From positions 40,377-104,376 of the forward strand of contig CAMUAL010000001.1 of the NCBI GenBank assembly GCA_947086925.1: a stretch of 64,000 nucleotides of DNA, written 5' to 3'. This document shows, one piece after another, positions 35,795 to 45,048 of the stretch (positions are counted from its first letter, which is position 1; each line of letters begins with the position of its first letter). The notes below the pieces were generated by a model. That model did not search any database. It was not told where the DNA came from and worked only from the letters and a program-made list of their open reading frames with translations. Both the position numbers and the translations under genes were made by a program. The DNA is from an uncultured Clostridia bacterium. Lineage in GTDB: Bacteria > Bacillota > Clostridia > Christensenellales > Pumilibacteraceae.

Positions 35795-35823
35795 TTGACA
35801 AAAAAAGCGAATTGGGGTACAAT
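35795..35823 (+). promoter_or_regulatory. Promoter for the DUF1858 gene and pth
   Basis: Perfect TTGACA (35795-35800), 17-base spacer, TACAAT (35818-35823). The start codon follows 26 bases later with AAGGAGGT. Confidence 0.8.
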
Positions 35824-35849
35824 AACCTTATAACAAGGAGGTATTTAAA

Positions 35850-36056
35850 ATGGCTAAAATTACGGCAGATATGCTTATAAGCGAAGTGTTGCAGATTGCG
35901 CCCGACATTGCGCCTGTATTTTTCGAGTTCGGTATGCACTGCCTCGGCTGTCCCGTTTCGCGCGGCGAAACAGTTGCGCAGGCGGCGGAAGTTCACGGAG
36001 TAGACCCCGAAGTAATGCTGAGCCGTCTTAACGAATTTGTCGAGAAAAACGCATAA
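35850..36056 (+). CDS. DUF1858 domain protein
   Basis: The 68-residue protein (MAKITADMLISEVLQIAPDI... GMHCLGCPVSRGETVAQAAEVHGVDP) is a stand-alone DUF1858 domain with the cysteine pair C-L-G-C. The fold is a small helical bundle; relatives are annotated as hybrid-cluster-associated or disulfide proteins, possibly redox or ligand sensing. Unlike most neighbours it has a consensus promoter and ribosome-binding site, suggesting high expression. pth follows nine bases after its stop. Confidence 0.85.
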   Translation: MAKITADMLISEVLQIAPDIAPVFFEFGMHCLGCPVSRGETVAQAAEVHGVDPEVMLSRLNEFVEKNA

Positions 36057-36065
36057 GGATTAAAA

Positions 36066-36587
36066 ATGAAAATAGTAGTCGGGCTTGGTAATTACGGCGA
36101 TAATTATGCCTACACTTTTCACAACATGGGTTTTTTGGCGGCGGACTGCCTTAGCGACCGCCTTAACATTAAGATTAAAACCCGCGACTGTTCGTCTCTT
36201 TGCGGAGTGGGCAGTTACAACGGCGAGAAACTCGTAATTGCCAAACCGCTCACTTACATGAATCTTTCGGGCAAGGCGGTTAAAGAACTTATAGCCAAGT
36301 ATAAGTGTGCGCCGAGCGATGTTATAGTGATTTTCGACGATATAGATATTCCGCGGGCAACCGTGCGCGTAAGGCAGAACGGAAGCGGCGGAACTCACAA
36401 CGGCATGCGCAACATAATCGCCGAAATCGGAACGCAGGATTTCCCGCGCGTGCGCATAGGAATAGGGCGTCCTCCCGAGAATATGCCGCTTGCCGATTAT
36501 GTTCTGTGCGACGTTCCGAAAGCCGAACGCCCCGAACTTGCGGAGGCTATCGAAAAAGCCTGCGACGAGTGCATTAAACTTTTGTGA
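36066..36587 (+). CDS. pth: Peptidyl-tRNA hydrolase
   Basis: The 173-residue enzyme frees tRNA from dropped-off peptidyl-tRNA. The catalytic H19-N20 lies in NYAYTFHNMGF, the catalytic aspartate in IVIFDDIDIP and the GSGGTHNGMRNI motif is intact. The usual GLGNPG reads GLGNYG here, a small change at a conserved turn. It is 10-20 residues shorter than common homologues. pth beside mfd is a common Firmicutes order. Confidence 0.95.
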   Translation: MKIVVGLGNYGDNYAYTFHNMGFLAADCLSDRLNIKIKTRDCSSLCGVGSYNGEKLVIAKPLTYMNLSGKAVKELIAKYKCAPSDVIVIFDDIDIPRATVRVRQNGSGGTHNGMRNIIAEIGTQDFPRVRIGIGRPPENMPLADYVLCDVPKAERPELAEAIEKACDECIKLL

Positions 36588-36642
36588 TTTTTTAAAGCGT
36601 CCACTTAAAATACTTTGATAGTGAAATTCAAATCGACAGTAC

Positions 36643-36663
36643 CCGCATAATTCGGTTATGCGG
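36643..36663 (+). repeat. Palindromic hairpin between pth and mfd, related to the leader repeats
   Basis: CCGCATAA-TTCGG-TTATGCGG forms a perfect 8-bp stem with a 5-base loop, preceded by ACAGTAC. The first ten bases are identical to those just before the pckA repeats (54041), and the flanking ACAGT matches that before the rpsM repeats. A broken T-run follows (CTATTTGTCTTACTTTTTT), so it may also end the pth transcript. Confidence 0.6.
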
Positions 36664-36712
36664 CTATTTGTCTTACTTTTTTAAAGTAACGGAGCGAGAT
36701 GAAGGAAAACAC

Positions 36713-39700
36713 ATGAACGATTTACTTATTCCGAGCGGAGAATTAAAGCAAATGCTCGACGGCGTTGCGGAAAGCGCGACGTCGGTTTTCGGCATGCGCG
36801 GTTACGGAAGAATCATAGCGTCCGGTCTTTTAAAACGGTTTGTTTACGTGTGCGCCGATATTTCGTCGGCACGCGATGCGCAGGAAGAATTCGATGCGCT
36901 CGGACTTAAAACCGCGTTCATGCCGCAGAAGGACGATACGCTTTCGTGCGCGGTGAGTCGCTCCGCCGAAAACGATTTTAAGCGTCTGTCGGCGATAACA
37001 GAATACATAACGGGAAAAGCGAACGTGCTTATATTAACCGCCGCCGCTCTTACCGAGTTTTACCCGCGGCGTGCCGATTTGACGAGCGGTGCGATTACCT
37101 TGATTAAAGGCAACGAATACGATATATCCGATATATCGGTAAAACTTTCGCAATCGGGGTACGAGCGGTGCGAGCAAGTCACGGGCAAGGGTTCGTATGC
37201 CGTTCGCGGCGATATTTTGGATGTTTGGAGCATAGGCGACGAAACAGCAAAGCGCGTGGAGTTTTTCGGCGATGAGGTTGACTCTGTGCGCTCGTTCAAT
37301 CCCGCCGACCAGACGGCGCGCGAAAGCTTCGAAAGCGTTACGGTGTATCCGGCGACGGATATTTTTTTAAGCGACGAGCAAGCGGGAAAAATCATATCCG
37401 AAATAAAAACCGACGGACTTTCCGACAGAATAAAATCCGCGGCGGCGCACGCCGAAATGTTGCTTAACCGCGGAGTGCGTTCCGTAAAGCTGTCGTTTAT
37501 GTTACCCGTTTGTCCGCACGAAAGTTTCGGTGATTTTTTCGGCGGCGAGATTATTGTATTCGACGATTGCAAAAGCGTAGCCGATAACGTAACGGTGGTA
37601 ATTTCCGAGCATAACTCGCGTTACAAAAGCTTGCTTGCGGCAGGCGACACATTGCCGTTTTCGCACCTTGCGGTGAACGGCAATTACAAACTCGGCGGCA
37701 AAGGACTTTTGGCATTTCACCGCATAGACGGGCAGAACGGAATTTTCACGCCCGATAAAGTATACAACTTAAAGTCGGCGGAAATTCCCGACTATTCGCG
37801 CGACTTGTCGGCATTGCTCGACGATATTGAAATATGGACTCATCGCGGCTTTAAAGTTACGGTAATGTGCGGCACTGCCGCTACGCGCGAAAATCTCCGC
37901 GACTTGATTTCCGAAAACAGACGGGGCGGCGGTGCGGAACTTAAAGACGGATACTTGCCGCATGGCGCAATATTTTTCGAAAGCGAAACGGTTATAGTCG
38001 GCACTCTCGATATAGGCAAGCGCGCGGCGAAAAAGGTGATTAAGCGCACGGGACGCGACGCGTTTGTACTGCCCGAGGTGGGCGATTATGTGGTTCACCG
38101 CGTGCACGGCATAGGTTTGTGCGAAGATATACGTAAACTCAACATAAGCGGGAGCGAACGCGATTACATTGTTGTGCTGTATGCGGGCGGCGATAAGCTG
38201 TATCTGCCAATCGAGAACATGGACAGTCTGAGTAAACTTGTGGCAAGCGACCACCCCAAATTAAGCAAAATAGGCGGGGCGGAATTTGCGCGGCTGTGCG
38301 AAAAAGTCAAGCAGTCGGTTAAAGATATGGCGCTCGGGCTTGTGGAGCTTTACGCAAAGCGTGCGGAGGCAAAGGGGCATGAGTATTCGCCCGACGACAG
38401 CTTGCTCGACGAGTTTTGCGCCGACTTTCCTTACAGCGAAACCGAAGACCAACTAATCGCGGTAAACGAAGGACTTGCCGATTTAAAGGGCGGCAAGATA
38501 ATGGACAGATTGCTTTGCGGCGACGTCGGATTCGGAAAAACCGAAGTTGCAATGCGGCTTGCATTTAAAGTGATTTGCGAGGGGAAGCAGGTTGCGTTCG
38601 TTTCGCCCACGACGATACTTGCGCGTCAGCATTACGAAACGGTGCTTTCGCGCATGGAAAAATTCGGAGTAAAAGTCGTACAGCTTACCCGTATGTGTTC
38701 GCCCGCGCAAATAAAAGACGCGCTCGACAAACTTGCGTCGGGCAAAGCGGATATTGTTTGCGGCACTCACAGAGTACTGAGCTCGGACGTGAATTTTGCC
38801 GATTTGGGACTTTTGATATTAGACGAAGAACAGCGTTTCGGAGTGGCCGACAAAGAAAAAATCAAAAAACTGAAAGTGAACGTAAACGTGCTGAGTTTAT
38901 CGGCTACCCCCATACCGCGCACGCTTCATATGTCTATGACGGGCATACGCGATATTTCGGTGCTCGACACTCCGCCCGCCGACCGTCTGCCCGTGCAGAC
39001 GTTTGTAACCGAGTACAGCGAGCCGCTTGTAGCCGATGCCGTAAACCGCGAACTCGGGCGCGGCGGTCAGGTGTTTATAGTTTATAACAGAGTTGCCGAT
39101 ATAGACAGATTCGCCGCGTCGGTGCAAAGCATAGTTCCGCATTGCAAGGTAAGCGTGGCGCACGGGCAGATGAACGAAAAACAGCTCGGAGCGGTTATAG
39201 ACGATTTTACTTGCGGAAAATCGGACGTGCTTGTCGCGTCTACCATAATCGAGAACGGAATAGATATGCCGCGTGCCAACACAATGATTATAATCGATTC
39301 CGACAGACTCGGACTTTCGCAGATGTATCAGTTAAGGGGCAGAGTGGGGCGAAGTAACCGTCTTGCGTATGTATATTTTACCTACAATCCGTCGAAAATT
39401 TTAAGCGAAACGGCGTATAAGCGGCTTGACGCCATTACGCAGTTTACAGAGCTTAGCAGCGGCTTTAAAATAGCCATGCGCGATTTGGAAATCCGCGGTG
39501 CGGGAAACATACTCGGCAAAGAACAGCACGGTCATATAGAAAAAGTTGGATATGACATGTATTGCAGAATTTTGCAGTCGGCGGCGGATGAAATCCGAGG
39601 TGCGAAAAACGAGGAAATAAAAAACGACGTTACCGTGACGTGCGACTTCAACGCGTTTGTCCCCGAGAGCTACGTGCCCGATAAAGAGTGGCGCGTGCGG

Positions 39701-40045
39701 CTTTATGCCCGCATAGCAAAGCTTGGTTCCGAGCATGAGCTCACAGAACTTCTTGCCGATGTAAACGATATTTACGGCGCGCCGCCGCAAACGGTTGTGA
39801 ATCTTGCGCGCGTGGGACTCGTAAAAAACCTTGCGGCAAAATCGGGAGCAAGCGGAGTTATGCTCAAATCGGGGTTATGCAGACTCACTTTTCCGTCGGT
39901 AAAAAATCTTAACGAATACGTTTCGGCTTACGTAGCGGCGGGCAAAGGGGTGCAATTTACGGCAAAAGAGATTTATATTAAGTTTACGGGAGTAAACGCA
40001 ATGCGCGAATTGATTGATTTTTTATCCGTTTGTCACAAAAAGTAA
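36713..40045 (+). CDS. mfd: Transcription-repair coupling factor
   Basis: The 1110-residue protein removes RNA polymerase stalled at DNA damage and recruits UvrA. In order: UvrB-like N-terminal region (GDILDVWSIGDETAKRVEFFG quoted in part: VKRVEFFG-type), the RNA polymerase-interacting CarD-like domain (VGDYVVHRVHGIGLCEDI), a RecG-type translocase with GDVGFGKT from about residue 603, DEEQRFGV and RGRVGRS, and the TRCF C-terminal domain. I chose the ATG at 36713 (GAAGGAAAAC upstream) instead of a TTG at 36668. Confidence 0.95.
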   Translation: MNDLLIPSGELKQMLDGVAESATSVFGMRGYGRIIASGLLKRFVYVCADISSARDAQEEFDALGLKTAFMPQKDDTLSCAVSRSAENDFKRLSAITEYITGKANVLILTAAALTEFYPRRADLTSGAITLIKGNEYDISDISVKLSQSGYERCEQVTGKGSYAVRGDILDVWSIGDETAKRVEFFGDEVDSVRSFNPADQTARESFESVTVYPATDIFLSDEQAGKIISEIKTDGLSDRIKSAAAHAEMLLNRGVRSVKLSFMLPVCPHESFGDFFGGEIIVFDDCKSVADNVTVVISEHNSRYKSLLAAGDTLPFSHLAVNGNYKLGGKGLLAFHRIDGQNGIFTPDKVYNLKSAEIPDYSRDLSALLDDIEIWTHRGFKVTVMCGTAATRENLRDLISENRRGGGAELKDGYLPHGAIFFESETVIVGTLDIGKRAAKKVIKRTGRDAFVLPEVGDYVVHRVHGIGLCEDIRKLNISGSERDYIVVLYAGGDKLYLPIENMDSLSKLVASDHPKLSKIGGAEFARLCEKVKQSVKDMALGLVELYAKRAEAKGHEYSPDDSLLDEFCADFPYSETEDQLIAVNEGLADLKGGKIMDRLLCGDVGFGKTEVAMRLAFKVICEGKQVAFVSPTTILARQHYETVLSRMEKFGVKVVQLTRMCSPAQIKDALDKLASGKADIVCGTHRVLSSDVNFADLGLLILDEEQRFGVADKEKIKKLKVNVNVLSLSATPIPRTLHMSMTGIRDISVLDTPPADRLPVQTFVTEYSEPLVADAVNRELGRGGQVFIVYNRVADIDRFAASVQSIVPHCKVSVAHGQMNEKQLGAVIDDFTCGKSDVLVASTIIENGIDMPRANTMIIIDSDRLGLSQMYQLRGRVGRSNRLAYVYFTYNPSKILSETAYKRLDAITQFTELSSGFKIAMRDLEIRGAGNILGKEQHGHIEKVGYDMYCRILQSAADEIRGAKNEEIKNDVTVTCDFNAFVPESYVPDKEWRVRLYARIAKLGSEHELTELLADVNDIYGAPPQTVVNLARVGLVKNLAAKSGASGVMLKSGLCRLTFPSVKNLNEYVSAYVAAGKGVQFTAKEIYIKFTGVNAMRELIDFLSVCHKK

Positions 40046-40055
40046 GGAAATTTAA

Positions 40056-40084
40056 TTGCTTTTTGCGGCATAATCTTGTATAAT
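40056..40084 (+). promoter_or_regulatory. Promoter of the foldase lipoprotein gene
   Basis: TTGCTT (40056-40061) and TATAAT (40079-40084) with a 17-base spacer. Transcription would start near 40091. Confidence 0.65.
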
Positions 40085-40090
40085 TAAGTT

Positions 40091-40108
40091 CGACACTTAT
40101 AAGTGTCG
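40091..40108 (+). other. Hairpin at the predicted transcript start
   Basis: CGACACTT-AT-AAGTGTCG is an 18-base near-perfect palindrome starting seven bases after the -10 box, followed by GCTATTTTT. It could be an operator overlapping +1, a 5'-end stability hairpin, or a weak terminator for mfd. Confidence 0.5.
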
Positions 40109-40145
40109 CTATTTTTCCGACTACTTCGGGGGTAAACTTACAGAA

Positions 40146-41918
40146 ATGCGAAAAAAAATATTAAGTTTAATACTCGGTATAATAATGTGCTGCTCGTTGT
40201 TTGCGGGTTGCTCGCTTATCGAGCATAACGACGAAAAAGACATGCGTCAGGTCGTAGCCGTTATAAAGCCGATAGAAGACGAGAGCAACGGCATCAGCTT
40301 TTCAAGCGAAGAAAAGCGCATTTACAAGCGTGATTTGGTGTACGCCGTTAATCAGTATGCGAGCACATATATTTCGAATTACGGTTTTACGTTAGAGGAA
40401 GCAACCGACACTATTTTAAACGAACTCGTAACGCGCGAGCTTCTGCTTATCGAGGCGCAACGCCTTTTGGAACAGAAATATATAGAATGGACTCAGGCGG
40501 ATACCAACAATTACAATCGCTATATTTACAGCGCAATCGACAGTCAGCTTAATTCAATTAAATCGGATATTGCCGCTTCTTTCGGCGAAACGCTTCCCTC
40601 GACGGGCGACGACGAAACCACCGAAACGACTTTTCCCGTACCCGACGACGAAACCACCGAAGATGATTATTCCGATTACGAACTCGATGAAAACAACCGC
40701 CCCATTCAGGATAAAGACTCCGAAGGGAACCTTTTATTCGACGACGACGGAAACCCCGTATACAAATACAAAGTATGGACTCACCCCGACGAGAAGGATT
40801 GGCCTTGCATGTGGGGCGACGAAAAAGAACAGAGCCGCGACCGCGAGGCAATAAGAAACTTTATAGAATTTCTCAGAACTTCCGTGGAAAACGACTTTAA
40901 AGTAACCGAAGACGACAAGAGAAAATTCGCCGAAGACGATAAAAACATTGACAACACGATAAACACCCAAGGTATTCAGTACGTTTACCCCATGCTCGGC
41001 ACTACACACTACCTCGAATATATTGCGGGTCAGACTGCGCGTCAGAGTATACTCATTACAAAGTTGCAGGATTATATTTTAGACGGCGTGACCGTTACCG
41101 ACGAGGAAATCGCCGACGCATATCAAAAGCAACTTGCCTATCAAAAAGCGGCATGGGCAAACAATCAGGAAGCCTACCAAACAGCACTCAGCGGCGGCAA
41201 GGTTACAATGCTTTACATGCGCGACGCAAGCTACTTCTTTGTTAAGCACATACTTCTGCCGTTTTCCGACGAGCAGACCGCGGCTATGAATGCGTATAAA
41301 AACAATCCTCAAAACGCCGGAAAAGATTACACAGTATTCCGCGACAATCAGCTTGTTTTCGACACCGTGGTTTATCCTCACGAGAGCGGTGAGTACGACA
41401 TGAGCCGCAAATATACGGTAGAACAGGTTTTTGCCGAAATAAAGAGCGCAATGGCTCCGCTTAAAAACAATCCCGCCGAGGCGGAGCGCAAGTTCGACGA
41501 ACTCACTTACAAGTATAACACCGATGACGGCGCGTTCGGCTACGGCAAGTCGTATGCGGTTAAGATAAACGACGAAGAAGACCATTCCGGCTATATGGAA
41601 GAATTTTATTACGGCGCAATGGAGCTTTACAAAGACTACGAAGTAGGACAGGTTCTGCCTCATTACGTAGTTACCGATTACGGCGTGCACATTATGTATT
41701 TGTCGCAGAAAATCGAAGTGGGCGACCGCTTGCTTTCGTCGCCGCTTACTCCCGCGGGTTACAGCACCGTGCGCGACACCATAGAGTCCACGATTCGCAC
41801 CACAAAAGAGAACAGCGCGTTTACCACGTGGCAGAACGAGAGAATCACTTACTATCAGGAAAGCGCGGGCGTGGTAACAACATACAAAAAGCGTTATAAA
41901 AGCTTGTATGAAAATTGA
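40146..41918 (+). CDS. PrsA/SurA-type peptidyl-prolyl isomerase lipoprotein
   Basis: The 590-residue protein has a signal peptide with lipobox (CCSLFAGCSLIEH, Cys at about residue 22), a SurA-like helical N-terminal region (YAVNQYASTYISNYG... RELLLIEAQRLLEQ), an acidic Thr/Asp/Glu insertion (about 150-200, TGDDETTETTFPVPDDETTED) and a parvulin-like domain in the C-terminal half (YFFVKHILLPFS... VLPHYVVTDYGVHIMYLSQK). PrsA-type foldases help secreted proteins fold outside the membrane. It is much longer than Bacillus PrsA (about 290 residues). Confidence 0.8.
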   Translation: MRKKILSLILGIIMCCSLFAGCSLIEHNDEKDMRQVVAVIKPIEDESNGISFSSEEKRIYKRDLVYAVNQYASTYISNYGFTLEEATDTILNELVTRELLLIEAQRLLEQKYIEWTQADTNNYNRYIYSAIDSQLNSIKSDIAASFGETLPSTGDDETTETTFPVPDDETTEDDYSDYELDENNRPIQDKDSEGNLLFDDDGNPVYKYKVWTHPDEKDWPCMWGDEKEQSRDREAIRNFIEFLRTSVENDFKVTEDDKRKFAEDDKNIDNTINTQGIQYVYPMLGTTHYLEYIAGQTARQSILITKLQDYILDGVTVTDEEIADAYQKQLAYQKAAWANNQEAYQTALSGGKVTMLYMRDASYFFVKHILLPFSDEQTAAMNAYKNNPQNAGKDYTVFRDNQLVFDTVVYPHESGEYDMSRKYTVEQVFAEIKSAMAPLKNNPAEAERKFDELTYKYNTDDGAFGYGKSYAVKINDEEDHSGYMEEFYYGAMELYKDYEVGQVLPHYVVTDYGVHIMYLSQKIEVGDRLLSSPLTPAGYSTVRDTIESTIRTTKENSAFTTWQNERITYYQESAGVVTTYKKRYKSLYEN

Positions 41919-41942
41919 TTTGTCAAGTAGGTAATTTGTGCG

Positions 41943-41975
41943 CGAGGTCGAGTATTTCGACCTCGTTTGTTTTGA
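41943..41975 (+). terminator. Terminator after the foldase gene
   Basis: A 9-bp perfect stem, CGAGGTCGA (41943-41951) with TCGACCTCG (41957-41965), then TTTGTTTTG. Confidence 0.8.
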
Positions 41976-41997
41976 ACACGGTTTTACGGAGAACAAT

Positions 41998-43026
41998 ATG
42001 ATTTCGAAACTTGCCGAAAGGCTAACCCCGTATACGGCGGGGGAACAGCCGCGCGACCGCAAATATATAAAACTCAACACCAACGAAAACCCGTATCCGC
42101 CGTCGCCGACGGTGGCGCAAGTTTTGCGCGGATTCGATTTCGATTCGCTCGGGCTTTATCCCGACCCGCAATGTTCGGTATTGCGCGGTAAGCTTGCCGA
42201 ACGCGAAGGAGTTGCGCCGGAAAACATATTCGTTGGCAACGGCAGCGACGAAGTGCTTGCCTTTTGTTTTGCGGCGTTTTTCGATTCCGATTCGGCGCGT
42301 CCCGTGAAGTTTGCCGACGTTACGTACAGTTTTTATCCCGCGTTCTGCAAGCTTTTGAATCTGCCATACGAGCGCGTTCCGCTTACCGACGGATTTATGC
42401 TTTCGCGCAAAGACTACTGCGGCGCGGGCGGCATGGTTATAGCAAACCCCAACGCGCCGACCGCGATTTACGAAGATGTTTCGGAATTTATAGGTAAAGA
42501 CGTTCCCGTTATAATCGACGAGGCATATGCGGATTTTTCGGGGAAGCCGAGTCTTGCCGAAAAAGCGGCGAAAAGCGAAAACGCGGTTGCGGTAAAAACT
42601 TTTTCAAAGAGTTTCGCGCTTGCGGGACTGCGGTGCGGTTACGCCGTAGCAAGCAAAGAGAATATAAACGCTCTTATGCGCGTGCGCGACAGCTTTAACA
42701 GTTACACCGTAAATTCGCTTACTCAGGCGGCGGCAACTGCGGCACTGCACGATAAAGATTATTTTGCCGAGCAGGTAAACAAGGTAATTGCCACGCGCGA
42801 AAAGTATAGCCGACTTCTTTTGCAAAAAGGCTATAAGTGCACCGAATCTTCTGCAAATTTTCTGCTTGTTTCGATTCCCGACGGCAACGGCGAAAGAGTT
42901 TACCGCACGTTAAAGGAAAACGGTGTGCTCGTGCGCTACTTCGACGCTCCGCGCTTGCGCGATAAAATAAGGATAACCGTGGGTACCGACGAGCAAATGA
43001 ATGAGCTTATGCGCCGGTTGCCGTAA
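41998..43026 (+). CDS. hisC: Histidinol-phosphate aminotransferase (class I/II, PLP)
   Basis: The 342-residue enzyme has the PLP lysine K204 in KTFSKSFALAGLR, the aspartate in VIIDEAYADF and the phosphate-site NGSDE (81-85). It matches HisC in N-terminal pattern (LNTNENPYPPSP). It is the only histidine-pathway gene seen here, so a role with another imidazole or aromatic substrate cannot be ruled out. The ATG at 41998 has ACGGAGAACA upstream; an earlier start would lie in the terminator. Confidence 0.85.
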   Translation: MISKLAERLTPYTAGEQPRDRKYIKLNTNENPYPPSPTVAQVLRGFDFDSLGLYPDPQCSVLRGKLAEREGVAPENIFVGNGSDEVLAFCFAAFFDSDSARPVKFADVTYSFYPAFCKLLNLPYERVPLTDGFMLSRKDYCGAGGMVIANPNAPTAIYEDVSEFIGKDVPVIIDEAYADFSGKPSLAEKAAKSENAVAVKTFSKSFALAGLRCGYAVASKENINALMRVRDSFNSYTVNSLTQAAATAALHDKDYFAEQVNKVIATREKYSRLLLQKGYKCTESSANFLLVSIPDGNGERVYRTLKENGVLVRYFDAPRLRDKIRITVGTDEQMNELMRRLP

Positions 43027-43129
43027 TACAACAAATAAAATCACAAGATTACATAATACGCCGAATTTCCGCACGTCGCACAGTGATATACTAAAATGTA
43101 TTTTACCGTATTTTTTCGGGGAGTGTGAC

Positions 43130-44311
43130 ATGGAAGACAAATCTTTGATTTACGAGGGCGATTGGGCGGAATGCGTTGCGAATCTTCTGCCGTCCGGTTC
43201 GGTTGCGGCGGTTGCGGCATGCAGCGAGGACGCGGCGCGAGAGAGTATTAAAAAACTGCGCAGAGTAAAAATCACCGCACGGTTTATAAAATCGGATTCC
43301 GACGTCGATTACATAAACGCAAGCCTGCCCGACGCGGACGTGCGTCTTATAGTAACGGTGGGCGGCGAACGCGAGGCGTCGTTCGGCAAAATGCTCGGCA
43401 AAATCGGCGGATTGCCCGTGTTTACCGTGCTCGATTCTCCCGCGGCAATCACCGCTTTAAACAGAATTTGCGACGTTAAGAACGGCAACGTATTGTCGTT
43501 GTGCGACGGGGTTGCGCCGATAGGGGCGGGAATATCGGAGCAAATCGACAATACCCGAGCCGAATTACCCGCGGCTTTCGGAGGAATATGCGCGGCGGCT
43601 CTCGGACTGTTCGACTGCGAATCGTATATGCTTATGACGGGTAAAGAAATGAACAGAACGGTGCGCGAACAAGCGTATGCGCATATATACAACGCGCTCG
43701 ACATTGCGGCTCGCGGGCGCAGGTACATGGGACTGCCGCGCGAACTTGCGTATATATCGCTTAAACTGTCGGAACTTTCCGAAAAATACGGCTACGGCTT
43801 TGTGCGCGGAGCCGCCGACGACTGCGCGCGCACCGCGCGCATGCTGTTCGGGTACGAGGAGCGCAAACCGCTTATGCGCGGCGAATTTGCTTTTTTGTTC
43901 GGCTCGGTGCTGTGCCGTATGTACCGCGAGTTTATCACCGCGCCGCATTTTTTCTGTCCGCCGCCCGATAACAACTTGCGCGCCGAGAGATTATCCGAGT
44001 ATCTCGGATTTGATGAGTTCACAGCCGCTCGCGCCGCAATGAAAAAGCCGCTCGGCGGAGAGCTTGCGGCTTACAGGGTAGGCGAATACAAAGACGAGCT
44101 GTTAAATGCGGTGAACGACGCGGAAATGGTATTTTCCGAGGGTAAAAAACTTTTTAAGCGTATGTATTCCGACGACGGCTACCGTGTGCGCGATATTGTG
44201 GATTCCGCCGACGTCAAGTGCATTGTCGCGCTTGCGCCGGACTCGTTCAACTCCTCCGAAAGCTTTTTGTCGGTAATGCGTGAAATCGGCTTTTTGGACA
44301 GATACCTTTAA
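43130..44311 (+). CDS. Unidentified protein, possibly dehydroquinate synthase/iron-ADH fold
   Basis: The 393-residue protein has an N-terminal alpha/beta part with VRLIVTVGGEREASFGKMLG, reminiscent of the GGGS nucleotide turn of the dehydroquinate synthase/glycerol-1-phosphate dehydrogenase superfamily, and a helical C-terminal part ending SFLSVMREIGFLDRYL, similar to AraM-like proteins. The expected metal-binding Asp/His/His set is not evident, so it may be degenerate. The ATG at 43130 has CGGGGAG before it. Weak assignment. Confidence 0.4.
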   Translation: MEDKSLIYEGDWAECVANLLPSGSVAAVAACSEDAARESIKKLRRVKITARFIKSDSDVDYINASLPDADVRLIVTVGGEREASFGKMLGKIGGLPVFTVLDSPAAITALNRICDVKNGNVLSLCDGVAPIGAGISEQIDNTRAELPAAFGGICAAALGLFDCESYMLMTGKEMNRTVREQAYAHIYNALDIAARGRRYMGLPRELAYISLKLSELSEKYGYGFVRGAADDCARTARMLFGYEERKPLMRGEFAFLFGSVLCRMYREFITAPHFFCPPPDNNLRAERLSEYLGFDEFTAARAAMKKPLGGELAAYRVGEYKDELLNAVNDAEMVFSEGKKLFKRMYSDDGYRVRDIVDSADVKCIVALAPDSFNSSESFLSVMREIGFLDRYL

Positions 44312-44408
44312 GCATAAAAACGTGCGCGTCGGATTTTTAATTAAATTTTAATCTTGCGTTAATTGCGTTAAAAGGTGGGTATTTTATATTGATACCGTAA
44401 GCTTGTGT

Positions 44409-44927
44409 TTACGCTTCTCGCATTTTTATACCCGCTTTAAGAGCGCATTCGATTGCGTCGGCAATGTTAAGAGCAAGCGAGTAGACGAATCCGAGCCGCA
44501 CCGAATACAGGTTGTCGGCTTTGCCGCATGCGACTGTGGCGGTAATGCTTACGTCGCCCACTTTGGGAAGCGATTTGCCGCAGGCAAGACCGGGGTGCAA
44601 ACTTCCGCGTCTTACGCGTATGTTTCCCACCTCGTCGGCTTCGCCTATGCACGAATCCACGGCAATTATTTTTCTCCCCGCGTACTGCCGCTTTAAATTC
44701 ATAACGGTTTCGGCAAGATTCAGCGCGGTAACGGGACTGCTGAGATTGCCGAGTACGGTACACGACGGATTGCGCATGCCGAGAAGATGCCCGACAAGCG
44801 GACCTATGCAATCGCCTGTTACGCGGTCGGAGCCTATGCACAGCACAACGGGCATGCGGCGCAGATTGCCGAGTGCGGAATGTATGGAGTAAGCGGTTTC
44901 GGAAACGGAAATGTTTTTGTTTTTCAT
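44409..44927 (-). CDS. yyaC: YyaC-like spore-associated protein
   Basis: The 172-residue protein has the YyaC/GPR-like core: MPVVLCIGSDRVTGDCIGPL, the segment VHGNLSSPVTALNL-like (LGNLSSPVTALNLAETV), IIAVDSCIGEADEVGNI and the Gly/Pro-rich GSLHPGLACGKSLPKVGD. YyaC relates to the germination protease and hydrogenase-maturation-protease fold and is spore-associated in Bacillus. The Asp residues (about 35 and 86) fit a catalytic or metal site. Sits between two plus-strand genes. Confidence 0.85.
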   Translation of the reverse strand: MKNKNISVSETAYSIHSALGNLRRMPVVLCIGSDRVTGDCIGPLVGHLLGMRNPSCTVLGNLSSPVTALNLAETVMNLKRQYAGRKIIAVDSCIGEADEVGNIRVRRGSLHPGLACGKSLPKVGDVSITATVACGKADNLYSVRLGFVYSLALNIADAIECALKAGIKMREA

Positions 44928-45048
44928 AATTCCGATTGTTGACCGTTAATCGGCTGTTTATACGTATAGGCAAGTATAGAATTTAAATATTCGGAAATCT
45001 TTATTACAATACCGGTTATAAAACTTTCCTTGCGGAAAGGAGGAACTT

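Noticed and set aside
41079..42083. 334-codon antisense frame over the foldase and hisC
   Set aside because: Shadow frame crossing a terminator and two real genes.
43001..43129. Upstream extension of the 393-residue protein
   Set aside because: It would overlap hisC; the ATG at 43130 has a suitable ribosome-binding site.
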